A stretch of DNA of 64,000 nucleotides from CAIKMD01 sp036501365 (GCA_036501365.1 DASYAL010000087.1:1-64000), one strand, 5' to 3'. Positions 43,435-52,576 are shown, numbered from the stretch's first letter. Notes: a model not told the origin generated them from the letters alone. Program-made: numbers and translations.

Positions 43435-45512
43435 CCGGAGCGGATGTACCGCACCGCCTGGTCGCGGCCGAAAAGATAAAGCAGCGTCCGAAGCGCCTGG
43501 CCGCGCGGGCTCGCCAGCGCCGGATCGCGGGTCATCACCAGCTGCACGTCGTCGCGCGCGGTGGCGAGCAGATCGCCATGCACCGCGAGATCGGCGAGCC
43601 GCATCTCCGGCAGGCCGCTCTGCTTCGTGCCGAGCACTTCGCCGAAGCCGCGCAGCCGCAAATCCTCCTCGGCGATGCGGAAGCCGTCGTCGCTCTCGCG
43701 CAGGATGGTAAGGCGCGCTTTCGCGGTCTCGCCGAGCGGCGGCGTATAGAGCAGCAGGCAGGTCGAGGACTTGTCGCTGCGGCCGATGCGGCCGCGCAGC
43801 TGATGGAGCTGGGCGAGGCCGAAGCGCTCGGCATGCTCGATCACCATCACCGTCGCCTCGGGCACGTCGACGCCGACCTCGACCACGGTGGTGGCGACCA
43901 AGAGATCGATGCCGCTCCCGGCGAAACGCTGCATGGCACGGTCGCGCTCTTCGCCCTTCATCTGGCCGTGGACGAGGCCGACGCGCTCGCCGAAGCGGTG
44001 TTTCAGCTCGTTGAAGCGCTCGGTCGCGGCTTTGAGGTCGCTGAGCTCGGACTCTTCGACCAGGGGACAGACCCAATAGATCTTGGCGCCGCTCTTCAGC
44101 GCGCGCTCGACCGCCTCGATCACCTCGGCGAGGCGCTCGATCGGCAAGGTGCGGGTCGCGATCGGCTTGCGCCCGGCGGGCTTCTCGGTCAAACGCGAGG
44201 CGTCGAGGTCGCCGTAAGCCGTCAGCATCAAGGTGCGCGGGATCGGCGTCGCGGTCATGACGAGGATATCGACGCCGTTGCCTTTCTCGGCGAGAAGCAT
44301 GCGCTGCTCGACGCCGAAGCGATGCTGTTCGTCGATCACGGCGAGGGCGAGGTCCTTGAAGGCGACATCCTCCGAGAAGAGCGCGTGGGTCCCGACGACG
44401 ATATCGACCTCGCCGCTTTCTAGATGGGCGAGCAGCGCCGTGCGTGGCTTGCCCTTCTCGCGCCCGGTCAGGAGCGCGATCTTAACGCCCGAGCCGGCGG
44501 CAAGCTGGGTCAGTGTCGCATGATGCTGGCGCGCCAGCAATTCGGTCGGCGCCATGAAGGCGGCCTGCGCGCCGGTCTCGACCGCGTCGAGCATCGCCGC
44601 CAGCGCGACCACGGTCTTGCCGCTGCCGACATCGCCTTGCAGCAGCCGCATCATCCGGAGCGGCTGCGCCATATCGGCGGCGACCTCGTCGATCGCGCGG
44701 CTCTGCGAGCGCGTCAGGCTGAAGGGCAGGGCGCCGAGCACCTTTTGGCGCAATGCGCCCTTGGCGACGACGGCGCGGCCGGCGACGCGTTTCACATGGG
44801 CGCGCATCAACGCGAGGGCGAGCTGATTGGCGAGCAGCTCGTCGAAAGCGAGGCGTTGCCGCGCCGGGGTGAGCGGCGACAGATCCTCTTCGCTCGCCGG
44901 CGCATGCGCCGCGCCGAGCGCCTCGCGCCAGGGTTGCCAGCCCTGCTTTTTCGCATAGGCCGCATCGAGCCATTCCGGCAGCGGCCGGGCGCGTTCGAGA
45001 GCAGCATCGACGGCGCGCACCACGACGCGCGGCGTCAGGCCTTGCGTCAGGCCATAGACCGGCTCGATCGGCTTCATGGTCGCGGCTTCCTCGGGCGCGA
45101 CGATGTGATCGGGATGGGTGATCTGGATCTGGTTGTTGTAATGCTCGACCTTGCCCGAGACGATGCGCGTCGCGCCGACCGGAAGCTGCTGCTCGATCCA
45201 ATCGCCTTTGGCATGAAAGAAGACCAGGAACAGGAAGCCGGTCTCGTCGCGGCAGCGCACGCGGTAAGGCTGGCGCGGATTGTGCGACTTCTGATGCTGG
45301 TCGACGATCACCGTCAAGGTCGCGATCTCGCCGTCTTTCGCCTCCTTGATCTTCGGCTGGTGGCGGCGGTCGATCAGTCCGGTCGGCAGATGCCAGAGCA
45401 GATCGACCACCAGCGTCGCCTCGAGCTTTTCGAACAGCTTGCCCAGCCGCGGGCCGACGCCTTTCAGCGCGGTGACTTGGGCGAAGAGCGGGTTGAGAAG
45501 AGTCGGGCGCAA
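43431..45512 (-). CDS. recG: ATP-dependent DNA helicase RecG
   Basis: 693 residues from TTG 45512 (MRPTLLNPLFAQVTALKGVGPRLGKL, the normal RecG start). The wedge OB-fold domain comes first, then Walker A LLQGDVGSGKTVVA, the DEAD-like box VIDEQHRFGVEQR, TATPIPRT and the C-terminal LLVATTVVEVGVDVPEATVMVIEHAERFGLAQLHQLRGRIGRS. It reverses stalled replication forks. A family B doublet begins 30 bp upstream of its start. Confidence 0.96.
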   Translation of the reverse strand: MRPTLLNPLFAQVTALKGVGPRLGKLFEKLEATLVVDLLWHLPTGLIDRRHQPKIKEAKDGEIATLTVIVDQHQKSHNPRQPYRVRCRDETGFLFLVFFHAKGDWIEQQLPVGATRIVSGKVEHYNNQIQITHPDHIVAPEEAATMKPIEPVYGLTQGLTPRVVVRAVDAALERARPLPEWLDAAYAKKQGWQPWREALGAAHAPASEEDLSPLTPARQRLAFDELLANQLALALMRAHVKRVAGRAVVAKGALRQKVLGALPFSLTRSQSRAIDEVAADMAQPLRMMRLLQGDVGSGKTVVALAAMLDAVETGAQAAFMAPTELLARQHHATLTQLAAGSGVKIALLTGREKGKPRTALLAHLESGEVDIVVGTHALFSEDVAFKDLALAVIDEQHRFGVEQRMLLAEKGNGVDILVMTATPIPRTLMLTAYGDLDASRLTEKPAGRKPIATRTLPIERLAEVIEAVERALKSGAKIYWVCPLVEESELSDLKAATERFNELKHRFGERVGLVHGQMKGEERDRAMQRFAGSGIDLLVATTVVEVGVDVPEATVMVIEHAERFGLAQLHQLRGRIGRSDKSSTCLLLYTPPLGETAKARLTILRESDDGFRIAEEDLRLRGFGEVLGTKQSGLPEMRLADLAVHGDLLATARDDVQLVMTRDPALASPRGQALRTLLYLFGRDQAVRYIRSG

Positions 45513-45541
45513 GACTGTTTTCGATGCCGTTGCCGTTCGGT

Positions 45542-45680
45542 CTTGCGTCCTTCGACTGCTCGCTTCGCTCGCGCTCAGGATGAGGTAAAGTCATGCATGG
45601 CATCCGGCGGTCGATGCCCGCTTCGATTTCACCTCGCCCTGGGCTTGTCGAAGGGCGCAGGGCGCAATTGCAACGACAAG
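45542..45680. repeat. Family B doublet upstream of recG
   Basis: Left unit CTTGCGTCCTTCGACTG to GCTCAGGATGAGG; a spacer with GCATCCGGCGGTCGATGC; right unit CACCTCGCCCTGGGC to GTCGAAGGGCGC. Inverted outer units around a small central palindrome make a REPIN-like layout. It separates the divergent recG and MetE-fold genes. Confidence 0.75.
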
Positions 45681-45705
45681 ATAAAAGGAACCGGAGGAAA
45701 AAGAC

Positions 45706-46851
45706 ATGCGGCGCAGCACCGAGAAGATTCTCACCACCCATGTCGGTAGTCTGCCCTATCTCGTCGAGCTCGATAAAGCCGCGCCCGACTACGCGGCGAA
45801 GCTCGCCGAGGCGGTCGCCGCCGTGGTCGCAAAGCAGCGCGCGCTCGGTATCGATGTCGTGAATGAGGGCGAATACGCCAAGGGCGGCGATTGGCTCTCC
45901 TATCTCGAAGACCGTTTCGGCGGCTTCGAGCCGCGGCCGCCCAAGCCCGGCGCGGCGCATCTTCTGGCGCAAGGCAAGGACCGCGCCGAATTCGCCGAGT
46001 TCTACAAATATGCGACCGAGAAGGGCACGCTGTTCTACGAGCCGGGTGGGCTCATCCGCCGCATGCGGCCGAGCTGGGTCTGCACCCAGCCGATCACCTA
46101 CAAGGCCGAGGCGGCGCTGCAGCGCGAGATCGCGCTCTTGAAGAACGCGCTGAAGCCGGGCGAGGAGGGCTTCGTCACCACCACCGCACCGGCAAGCCTC
46201 GAGCCCTATCGCGAGAACGAGTTCTACAAGAGCGAGGAGGATTTCCTCGCCGGCATCGCCGCGGCAATGCGCGCCGAATACCAGGCGATCGTCAAAGCCG
46301 GACTGGTGCTGCAAGTCGACGACGCCTGGCTGCCGGCGCTCTGGGACCGCATCGGCATGCAGATGGGGCTCGACGCGTTCAAGAAGCGCTGTCGGCTACG
46401 CGTCGAGATATTGAACCACGCGCTCGAAGGCATTCCCGAAGATCGCATCCGTTATCACCTCTGCTGGGGCAGCTGGCACGGGCCGCATGCCTTCGATCTC
46501 GAGATGAAGGATTTCGTCGACGTGATGCTCAGCGTAAAAGCCGGCGCCTATTCCTTCGAGGCGGCGAATGCGCGCCACGAGCACGAATATGCGGTGTGGG
46601 AAAGCGTCAAGCTGCCCGAAGGCAAGATCGTCATCCCCGGCGTCATCACCCATTCGACCGACGTGATCGAGCATCCCGAGCTGGTAGCGCAGCGCATCAC
46701 GCGTTTCGCCAAGCTCGTCGGCAAGGCGAATGTCATCGCCGGCGCCGATTGCGGCTTCGGCGGCCGCTCGCATCCGCAGATCGCCTGGGCGAAGCTCAAA
46801 ACCCTCGCGGATGGAGCAGCGCTGGCGAGCAAGGCGCTCGGTTACAAATAG
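45706..46851 (+). CDS. MetE-fold protein (cobalamin-independent methionine synthase family)
   Basis: 381 residues, equal to the catalytic C-terminal half of MetE. TTHVGSLPYLVEL begins the barrel. The zinc ligands of MetE are all present: His and Cys in RYHLCWGSWHG, Glu in YSFEAANARHEHE and Cys in IAGADCGFGGR. Short MetE-like proteins may transfer methyl or other alkyl groups from a donor other than methyl-folate. GGAGGAAAAAG precedes ATG 45706. A second MetE-fold gene converges on it from 48360, with a broken endonuclease cassette between them. Confidence 0.85.
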   Translation: MRRSTEKILTTHVGSLPYLVELDKAAPDYAAKLAEAVAAVVAKQRALGIDVVNEGEYAKGGDWLSYLEDRFGGFEPRPPKPGAAHLLAQGKDRAEFAEFYKYATEKGTLFYEPGGLIRRMRPSWVCTQPITYKAEAALQREIALLKNALKPGEEGFVTTTAPASLEPYRENEFYKSEEDFLAGIAAAMRAEYQAIVKAGLVLQVDDAWLPALWDRIGMQMGLDAFKKRCRLRVEILNHALEGIPEDRIRYHLCWGSWHGPHAFDLEMKDFVDVMLSVKAGAYSFEAANARHEHEYAVWESVKLPEGKIVIPGVITHSTDVIEHPELVAQRITRFAKLVGKANVIAGADCGFGGRSHPQIAWAKLKTLADGAALASKALGYK

Positions 46852-46853
46852 GC

Positions 46854-46929
46854 GTCATTGCGAGGAGCGTAGCGACGAAGCAATCCAGTCTGAGACGCAA
46901 CTGGATTGCTTCGCTTCGCTCGCAATGAC
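46854..46929. repeat. Family A palindrome, left flank of a GIY-YIG pseudogene
   Basis: GTCATTGCGAGGAGCGTAGC ... GGATTGCTTCGC, TTCGCTCGCAATGAC. The arm with GAGGAGCG is on the left. It ends 8 bp before the pseudogene start. The copy at 47225-47296 is in the opposite orientation. Confidence 0.92.
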
Positions 46930-46937
46930 CAATCGAG

Positions 46938-47223
46938 ATGAAGCGACCCGCGGTTTATATCGTTACCAATAAGCGCAACGGGACGCTCTACACTGGAGTC
47001 ACCTCAGATTTGATACGGCGCGTTTACGAGCATCGTGAAGGTACGGTGCCGGTTTCACGTCGCGATATGCGTGCAAGTTACTCGTCTGGTACGAGCAGTT
47101 CGAGGATATGGCGAACGCATCACGCGTGAAAAGCAGATCAAAGCCGGATCACGGAAGAAGAAATTGGCGCTTATCGAAGCGCTAAATCCCGATTGGCGCG
47201 ACCTTTATCCGATGCTTCTTTAG
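46938..47223 (+). pseudogene. GIY-YIG endonuclease (UPF0213-like), frameshifted
   Basis: Frame 1 gives MKRPAVYIVTNKRNGTLYTG with VTSDLIRRVYEHREGTVP, a complete GIY-YIG N-terminus (YIV...LYTG, Arg, Glu-His). After about 47050 one base is missing and the sense continues as FTSRYACKLLVWYEQFEDMAN. Near 47118 another base is missing and the third frame ends ITREKQIKAGSRKKKLALIEALNPDWRDLYPMLL. Restoring both bases gives a normal protein of about 95 residues. Two single-base deletions mean a pseudogene, unless they are sequence errors. It is bracketed by inverted family A palindromes, 8 bp and 1 bp away. Confidence 0.85.
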
Positions 47224-47224
47224 T

Positions 47225-47296
47225 GCCATTGCGAGCGAAGCGAAGCAATTGTCTCTAAGGACTGGATTGCTTCGTCGCTGCGCTCCTCGCAATGAC
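47225..47296. repeat. Family A palindrome, right flank of a GIY-YIG pseudogene
   Basis: CCATTGCGAGCGAAGCGAAG ... GGATTGCTTCGTCGCTGCGC, then TCCTCGCAATGAC. The GAGGAGCG-type arm is now on the right, so this copy is inverted relative to 46854-46929. It starts 1 bp after the pseudogene stop. Confidence 0.92.
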
Positions 47297-47310
47297 GGCC
47301 AAAAAGAAGG

Positions 47311-48360
47311 TTAGACCCGCGCCGCCGCCGTCGCCACATGCGCGGCGAGGAGGGACGGCAGGCGCGAGGGCTCGCCCCGCGCCATGCCGCATTCGGTGCC
47401 GATGCCGTCGACCTTCGCATGGCGCTTGCCGGCCGCGAGCCGCGCCTTGTTGCCGGCGTCGTCGTTGTGATGGACGAGGCCGAGATAAAGATCCGTTCCG
47501 GCCGGCAGCTTCAATTTCTCGAGCGGCACGAAGAACGCGTCGTCGGTGCGCGGCTTCGGCACCGGCAGATGGAAGAACTGGATCGGCCGCTTCACGCTCG
47601 CCGCGACGGCATTGGTCATCTCGACCATCAGCCCGGCATCCTTCGGCTGCACCATGTGCTCGTCGGCCGGGCTGCCGTAGCAGAGGTGATAGCCGAGCTC
47701 GACGCCGCGCGGCACCGCCTCGCCGATCTTGGTGAGGACGTCGATCGCCTCAGTGCGGACATCGACCGGGCCGGGCTCGTAATAGCCCTCCCAGGCAAGC
47801 ACCTCCTGGCACACATCCCACTGGATCGCGAGCCGGTCGTTGGGGATGCCGGCCGCCATTTTCCCCACCTCGCCGTTGAAATGCTCGACCAAGGCCGGCA
47901 GCACCTTCGGCCGGTCGGCCGGCAGCATGTTGTTGTAGGTCGGCGCGATCGGTGTCGGGATCGAGACCTGGAACTTGACGCCGGCCGGGATCGCGCCCGC
48001 CTGCTGCATCCGCTCGAAGAGCTTCCACGAGGCGATCGCCATATCGGCATAGCCGGTGACGAAGCTCTTGGGATCGGGCTTGGCGCCGGGCTTCACGCGC
48101 AGGCGCTGGATCTCGCGCACCACCTTGCCGTCCCATTGCACGAATTTGAACGGCGGCGCGTCTTTCGCCACCTCGATCGCCGGGTTCTCGGCGAGCACGT
48201 CCTGGAGGAACTTGATCCAGGTCTTGCGGATGCCGGTCTCGCCGTCGGGCAGCCGCGCGAGATGCGGTCCGGCGTTCTGCGACAGCGTGCGGAACACGGT
48301 CTCGCTGTCAGGCAGCGGAATGCTGCCGACGAAATGGATGATCGGCTTTTGAGCGGCCAT
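47311..48360 (-). CDS. MetE/UROD-fold protein of unknown function
   Basis: 349 residues. IIHFVGSIPLPDSETVFRTL and HLARLPDGETG begin a MetE/uroporphyrinogen-decarboxylase-like barrel. GYHLCYGSPADEH keeps the His-x-Cys pair and GIGTECGMARG the second Cys of the MetE zinc site, but I see no Glu at the third position: the segment reads PIQFFHLPVPKPRTDD. It is probably a divergent alkyl-transferase or lyase. GGGAGGAG precedes ATG 48360. Divergent from the binding protein at 48526. Confidence 0.7.
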   Translation of the reverse strand: MAAQKPIIHFVGSIPLPDSETVFRTLSQNAGPHLARLPDGETGIRKTWIKFLQDVLAENPAIEVAKDAPPFKFVQWDGKVVREIQRLRVKPGAKPDPKSFVTGYADMAIASWKLFERMQQAGAIPAGVKFQVSIPTPIAPTYNNMLPADRPKVLPALVEHFNGEVGKMAAGIPNDRLAIQWDVCQEVLAWEGYYEPGPVDVRTEAIDVLTKIGEAVPRGVELGYHLCYGSPADEHMVQPKDAGLMVEMTNAVAASVKRPIQFFHLPVPKPRTDDAFFVPLEKLKLPAGTDLYLGLVHHNDDAGNKARLAAGKRHAKVDGIGTECGMARGEPSRLPSLLAAHVATAAARV

Positions 48361-48525
48361 GGCGCGGCTCCTCCCGGTGTTTGTTGCGCCCAGTCTAGCG
48401 TGCCGCCGGGCCTCGCCTCATCCCCGATTTGATGGGCAGGAAGCGATTGTGCGGCGCGTGGGCCTGGGCCTAGACTTGGCGCCGGCGCCGCTTCGGGAAA
48501 AGGCGCGGCATAGGGGGAAGGAACG

Positions 48526-49548
48526 ATGCGCACAAGAAAATTGGGTGGATTCGTCGCGGCGCTGCTGGGCGCGCTTGCGCTCGCCGCCACGGCCAACGCC
48601 GATCCGGTGAAGATCAGGCTTTCTTACATCGTGCCGGTCTCGAACTGGGCGACGATCCTCTTTGCCAAGCCGGAGCTGGCGAAGCATCTCGGCAAGAGCT
48701 ACAGCTTCGAGGCCGAGCATTTCCAATCGACTCCGACCTTGATCCAGGCGCTCGCCGCCGGCGAGATCGAGATCGCCAATCTCGGCTTCACCTCGCTACC
48801 GCTCGCCATCACCAACGGGAAGATGGGCGATCTGCGGATCATCGCCGACGAGCTCCAGGACGGTGTGCCGGGCTATTACAGCAACGAATATATGGTGCGG
48901 AACGACAGCGGCATTACCAAGGTCGAGGATCTGAAGGGCAAGGTCCTCGTCACCAACGGCTATGGCAGCGGCACCGATATTCCGCTCAGGATCATGTTGG
49001 CCAAGCACGGGCTCAACGACAAGAAGGACGTGACCATCATCGAGGCGCCGATCCCGACCTACGGCGCGATGCTCAACGAGAAGAAGGTCGATCTCATCGC
49101 CTGGGTGCTGCCTTTCACCGCCGATCCCAAGGCCCATGCCAATGCGCATACGCTCTTCACCGCCGGCGACGCGGTCGGCATCAACCAGCTCGGCATGTGG
49201 GTGGCGAAGAGCGAATTCCTCGAGAAGAACCGCGCCGCGATGATCGATTTCATGGAGGATGCGCTGCGCGCCGAGCGTTGGTATTTCGATCCCGCCAATC
49301 ACGACGAAGCGGTGAAGATCGCGGTCGACGTCACCAAGATCCCGGCGCCGGTCTGGCAAAGCTGGCTGTTCAAGAAGGACGGGCAGAAGGGCGACTATTA
49401 TCGCAATCCGGCAGGACTCCCGGATGTCGCCGGCATGCAGAAGACGATCGACGCGCAGGTGAAATACGGCTACCTCAAGCAAGGCATCGACGTGAAGAAG
49501 TACACCGATTTCTCCTTTGTCGAGGCCGCGGACAAGCGCCTGAAATAG
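48526..49548 (+). CDS. NitT/TauT-family substrate-binding protein
   Basis: 340 residues; signal peptide ends ATANADP. VKIRLSYIVPVSNWATILFAKPELAKHLGKSY is a variant PBP2 start; LAAGEIEIANLGFTSLPLAI, VEDLKGKVLVTNGYGSGTDIPLRIML and LNEKKVDLIAWVLPF follow. It differs from the tandem set at 39-42 kb and is closer to TauA/SsuA types with a long C-terminus. GGGGGAAGGAACG precedes ATG. No membrane or ATPase partner adjoins it. Confidence 0.85.
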   Translation: MRTRKLGGFVAALLGALALAATANADPVKIRLSYIVPVSNWATILFAKPELAKHLGKSYSFEAEHFQSTPTLIQALAAGEIEIANLGFTSLPLAITNGKMGDLRIIADELQDGVPGYYSNEYMVRNDSGITKVEDLKGKVLVTNGYGSGTDIPLRIMLAKHGLNDKKDVTIIEAPIPTYGAMLNEKKVDLIAWVLPFTADPKAHANAHTLFTAGDAVGINQLGMWVAKSEFLEKNRAAMIDFMEDALRAERWYFDPANHDEAVKIAVDVTKIPAPVWQSWLFKKDGQKGDYYRNPAGLPDVAGMQKTIDAQVKYGYLKQGIDVKKYTDFSFVEAADKRLK

Positions 49549-49623
49549 TCGCCTGTCACGAGACTGTCACCCGCGCGCGATACCGCCCGCGCTATCCTTG
49601 CGCTGTTTTTGACGGAGGCGAGG

Positions 49624-51513
49624 ATGCGGGCGCGGCGCGCGGTGATGGCTTTGACGGCTCTGGCGGCGCTGGCGCGTCCGGCCGGCGCGACCGCGCTGCA
49701 GCCGAACGACACCCGGACCGCGACGCCGGTCAAGCATGTCATCGTGATCATCGGCGAGAACCGCACCTTCGACCACGTCTTCGGCACCTATCAGCCGAAG
49801 CCGGGGCAGACCGTCCTCAACATCCTCTCCGAAGGCATCGTCAACGCCGATGGCAGCGCGGGGCCGAACTTCGCCCGCGCGGCGCAGATGCGCGCGACGG
49901 TGACCGGGCATTACCAGATCGCGCCGACGCAGAAAGAGGCTTACGCGACCCTGCCGGCGCCGATGACCGACGGCGCGCCATCCGCCGCCAGCGACGAGCG
50001 CGGCCCGCCTTTCGTCTTGCTCGCGACGGCGCTCGCCTACGACACCGCGCTGCCGCCCGTGGATCAGCATCTGCTGCTGACAGGCGCGACCGGCCTGCCG
50101 CGCGGCGCGCTCGATACGCGCCTTCCCAACGTCGCGGCGCTGCCGAACGGGCCGTTCCCGCTGACGCCGGCGATCCCTTACGATAGCTACACCGCCAATC
50201 CGACGCATCGCTTCTTCCAGATGTGGCAGCAGATGGATTGCGCGGTCTCGGCGGCGAAGCCGGACGATCCCAGCGGCTGCCGCAACGATCTCTTCGCCTT
50301 CGTCGAGACCTCGGTCGGCGGCGGCAGCAACGGCAAGCCGCCGCCCGCGGATTTCAGCGAGCGCAGCACGCGCGAGGGCGCCGTGGCGCTCGGCTTCTAC
50401 AACATGGCGCAGGGCGACGCGCCTTATCTCAAGGCGCTCGCCAACGCCTACACGCTCAGCGACAATTACCACCAGGCCTTCAGCGGCGGCACCGGCGCCA
50501 ATCACGTGATGCTCGGCACCGGCGATGCGATCTGGTTCAGCGATGCCAAAGGCGCGGCGGCCGTCCCGCCCGCGAACGAGATCGAGAATCCCGATCCGAT
50601 GCCGGGCACGAACAATTTCTATACGCAGGAAGGCTATGCCGGCGGCTCCTATGCCGCCTGTGCCGATCACGCCGCGCCCGGTGTCGCCGCGATCGCCGAT
50701 TATCTCGCCGCGCTGCCCTATAAGCCCAAGCTCAATTGCGAGCCGGGGCATTACTACCTCGTCAACAACTACGCTCCGGGCTATCTCGGCAACGGGACGC
50801 TCGACACCATCGATCGCTTCACGGTTCCGCCGTCGCGCCTCAGGACCATCGGCGACGCGCTCCTCGAGAAGGGCATCTCGTTCCGCTATTACGGCGAGGG
50901 CTGGGACCGCTATGTGCAGAACCCGCACGACAATCTCTACTGCAACATCTGCAACTTCCTGCAATACACCGCGACGATCATGGCCGATCCCCAGCGGCGC
51001 GCCGAGCACATCCAGGATACGACCGCGCTCTACGACGACATCGCCGCGAACGCGCTGCCGGCGGTCAGCTTCGTCAAGCCGAGCGGCATCAATGACGGCC
51101 ATCCATCGAGCTCGAAGATCGATCTCTTCGAGGCCTTCACGCGGCGTATCGTCGATGCGGTGAAGGCACAACCCGATCTCTGGGCGGATACGGCGATCGT
51201 CATCACCTTCGACGAGGGCGGCGGCTATTGGGATTCGGGCTATGTCCAGCCGCTCGATTTCTTCGGCGATGGCACCCGCGTGCCGCTGATCGTGATCTCG
51301 CGCTTCTCCGAAGGCGGCCGCGTGGCGCACAGCTACACCGACCATGTCTCGATCCTGAAATTCATCGAGAAGAACTGGTCGGTGCCGCCGATCACGGCGC
51401 GCAGCCGCGACAACCTGCCGAACCCCGAGCCGAGCGCGGCCAGCGCCTATGTTCCCGCCAACCCGCCGGCGATCGGCGATCTGATGGATATGTTCGATTT
51501 CGGGGCTAAGTAA
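49624..51513 (+). CDS. Phospholipase C/acid phosphatase-type phosphoesterase, exported
   Basis: 629 residues from ATG 49624, with GGAGGCGAGG upstream; signal peptide ends PAGATAL. KHVIVIIGENRTFDHVFGTYQPK is the N-terminal metal motif of the phosphoesterase family (PF04185). SDNYHQAFSGGTGANHVML, SSSKIDLFEAFTRRIVDAV and VITFDEGGGYWDSGYV supply further active-site Asp/Glu/His. The fold is that of alkaline phosphatase. It probably hydrolyses phosphate esters or phospholipids in the periplasm. Several Cys pairs suggest disulphides. Confidence 0.88.
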   Translation: MRARRAVMALTALAALARPAGATALQPNDTRTATPVKHVIVIIGENRTFDHVFGTYQPKPGQTVLNILSEGIVNADGSAGPNFARAAQMRATVTGHYQIAPTQKEAYATLPAPMTDGAPSAASDERGPPFVLLATALAYDTALPPVDQHLLLTGATGLPRGALDTRLPNVAALPNGPFPLTPAIPYDSYTANPTHRFFQMWQQMDCAVSAAKPDDPSGCRNDLFAFVETSVGGGSNGKPPPADFSERSTREGAVALGFYNMAQGDAPYLKALANAYTLSDNYHQAFSGGTGANHVMLGTGDAIWFSDAKGAAAVPPANEIENPDPMPGTNNFYTQEGYAGGSYAACADHAAPGVAAIADYLAALPYKPKLNCEPGHYYLVNNYAPGYLGNGTLDTIDRFTVPPSRLRTIGDALLEKGISFRYYGEGWDRYVQNPHDNLYCNICNFLQYTATIMADPQRRAEHIQDTTALYDDIAANALPAVSFVKPSGINDGHPSSSKIDLFEAFTRRIVDAVKAQPDLWADTAIVITFDEGGGYWDSGYVQPLDFFGDGTRVPLIVISRFSEGGRVAHSYTDHVSILKFIEKNWSVPPITARSRDNLPNPEPSAASAYVPANPPAIGDLMDMFDFGAK

Positions 51514-51539
51514 CTCCGGTCGGCACTCCGAATATTCTG

Positions 51540-51581
51540 TTCGTCACCCCGGCTCGCGCTTCGCTTGGCCGGGGTGACGAA
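51540..51581. terminator. Palindrome between convergent genes
   Basis: TTCGTCACCCCGGC and GCCGGGGTGACGAA form a perfect 14-bp inverted repeat around a 14-base centre. It lies midway between convergent genes, so it may act as a bidirectional terminator. There is no T-run. It also has the form of a fifth intergenic repeat type. Confidence 0.55.
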
Positions 51582-51595
51582 GAACGGAGGGGCGT

Positions 51596-52558
51596 TTAGA
51601 GCTTCAACAGCCGCTCGGCGTTGCCGCCGAGGATCTTGTCCTTGTCGGCGGCGCTCATCTGCACCTGCGCCATCCAGTCGGTGCCAGCCTTGCTGTCGAC
51701 ATAAGGATAGTCGACCGAGAACAGCACGCGGTCGATGCCCATCTCGGTGATGGTGAAATTGAGCGCCGGCGTCGAGTAATAGCCGCTGGTCGTGATGTGG
51801 AAGTGGTTGCAGAAGATGTCGCGGAAGGTCTTGCCGTCGGCGGTGATCTTGCGCAGCGTCTCGGTCTGGCGATGGACGAGGAAAGGCAGCGCCTCGCCCA
51901 TATGGCCGAGGATGATCTGCAGCTTCGGATAGCGCTCGAACACGCCCGAGAGCACCATGCGCAAGCCGATGGTCGCGGTCTCGATGGTGAAGCCCCAGCC
52001 CGCGCCGACCAGCACCGGATATTTCTTGAGATAGTCCTTGAGATAGATGTCGGCGACGCGCGCATCGATCGTCGCCGGATGCATATAGATCGGCACCTCG
52101 AGTGCGGCGGCGCGCTCCCAGATCGGCCAGAAGCGCTCGTCGTCGAGGAACACGTCGTTGCTCGGCCCGTGCACCATCGCGCCCTTGAAGCCGAGCTTCG
52201 TCACCGTGCGCTCGAGCTCGTCGGCCGCGGCCTTGGGATCGGGCGTCGGCAGGTTGGCGAAGCCGAAAAGCCGCATCGGATAGGGCTTGCACTTCTCGGC
52301 GAGAAAATCGTTCGAAAGCCGCGCGAGCCGCACCGCGCTCTCGGCGTCCATGCGCTGGGTCGAGGGCATGCCGTGGCCCAGCACCTGGATGTCGATCCCG
52401 GCCTCGTCCATGGTCTGGAGCCGCATCGGCCCGATCTCGTTGAGCCGCTCGACGATCTCGCCCGAGCGGTGGCTGCCGGCATCGCCGCCGCTCTTCTTGA
52501 CGACCTCGGGATGCCAGTAATGCTCTTCGAGCGCGACGACGCGATGATTCTGGATCAT
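51596..52558 (-). CDS. Amidohydrolase-family decarboxylase/hydrolase, tandem paralogue 1
   Basis: 320 residues, cytoplasmic. VVALEEHYWHPE carries the Glu-x-His metal pair of the ACMSD/gamma-resorcylate decarboxylase group in place of His-x-His. MHPATIDARV, ILGHMGEALPFLVHR and FSVDYPYVDS give further ligands and the catalytic Asp. The family decarboxylates hydroxy-aromatic acids. GGAGGAAGG precedes ATG 52558. It lies 18 bp downstream of a paralogue and is probably co-transcribed with it. Confidence 0.87.
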   Translation of the reverse strand: MIQNHRVVALEEHYWHPEVVKKSGGDAGSHRSGEIVERLNEIGPMRLQTMDEAGIDIQVLGHGMPSTQRMDAESAVRLARLSNDFLAEKCKPYPMRLFGFANLPTPDPKAAADELERTVTKLGFKGAMVHGPSNDVFLDDERFWPIWERAAALEVPIYMHPATIDARVADIYLKDYLKKYPVLVGAGWGFTIETATIGLRMVLSGVFERYPKLQIILGHMGEALPFLVHRQTETLRKITADGKTFRDIFCNHFHITTSGYYSTPALNFTITEMGIDRVLFSVDYPYVDSKAGTDWMAQVQMSAADKDKILGGNAERLLKL

Positions 52559-52576
52559 GCCTTCCTCCTCTGGTCT

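Noticed and set aside
41809..44076. 755-codon minus-strand frame across a binding-protein gene, the lactonase and recG
   Set aside because: It crosses three real genes in a different frame and shows no domain.
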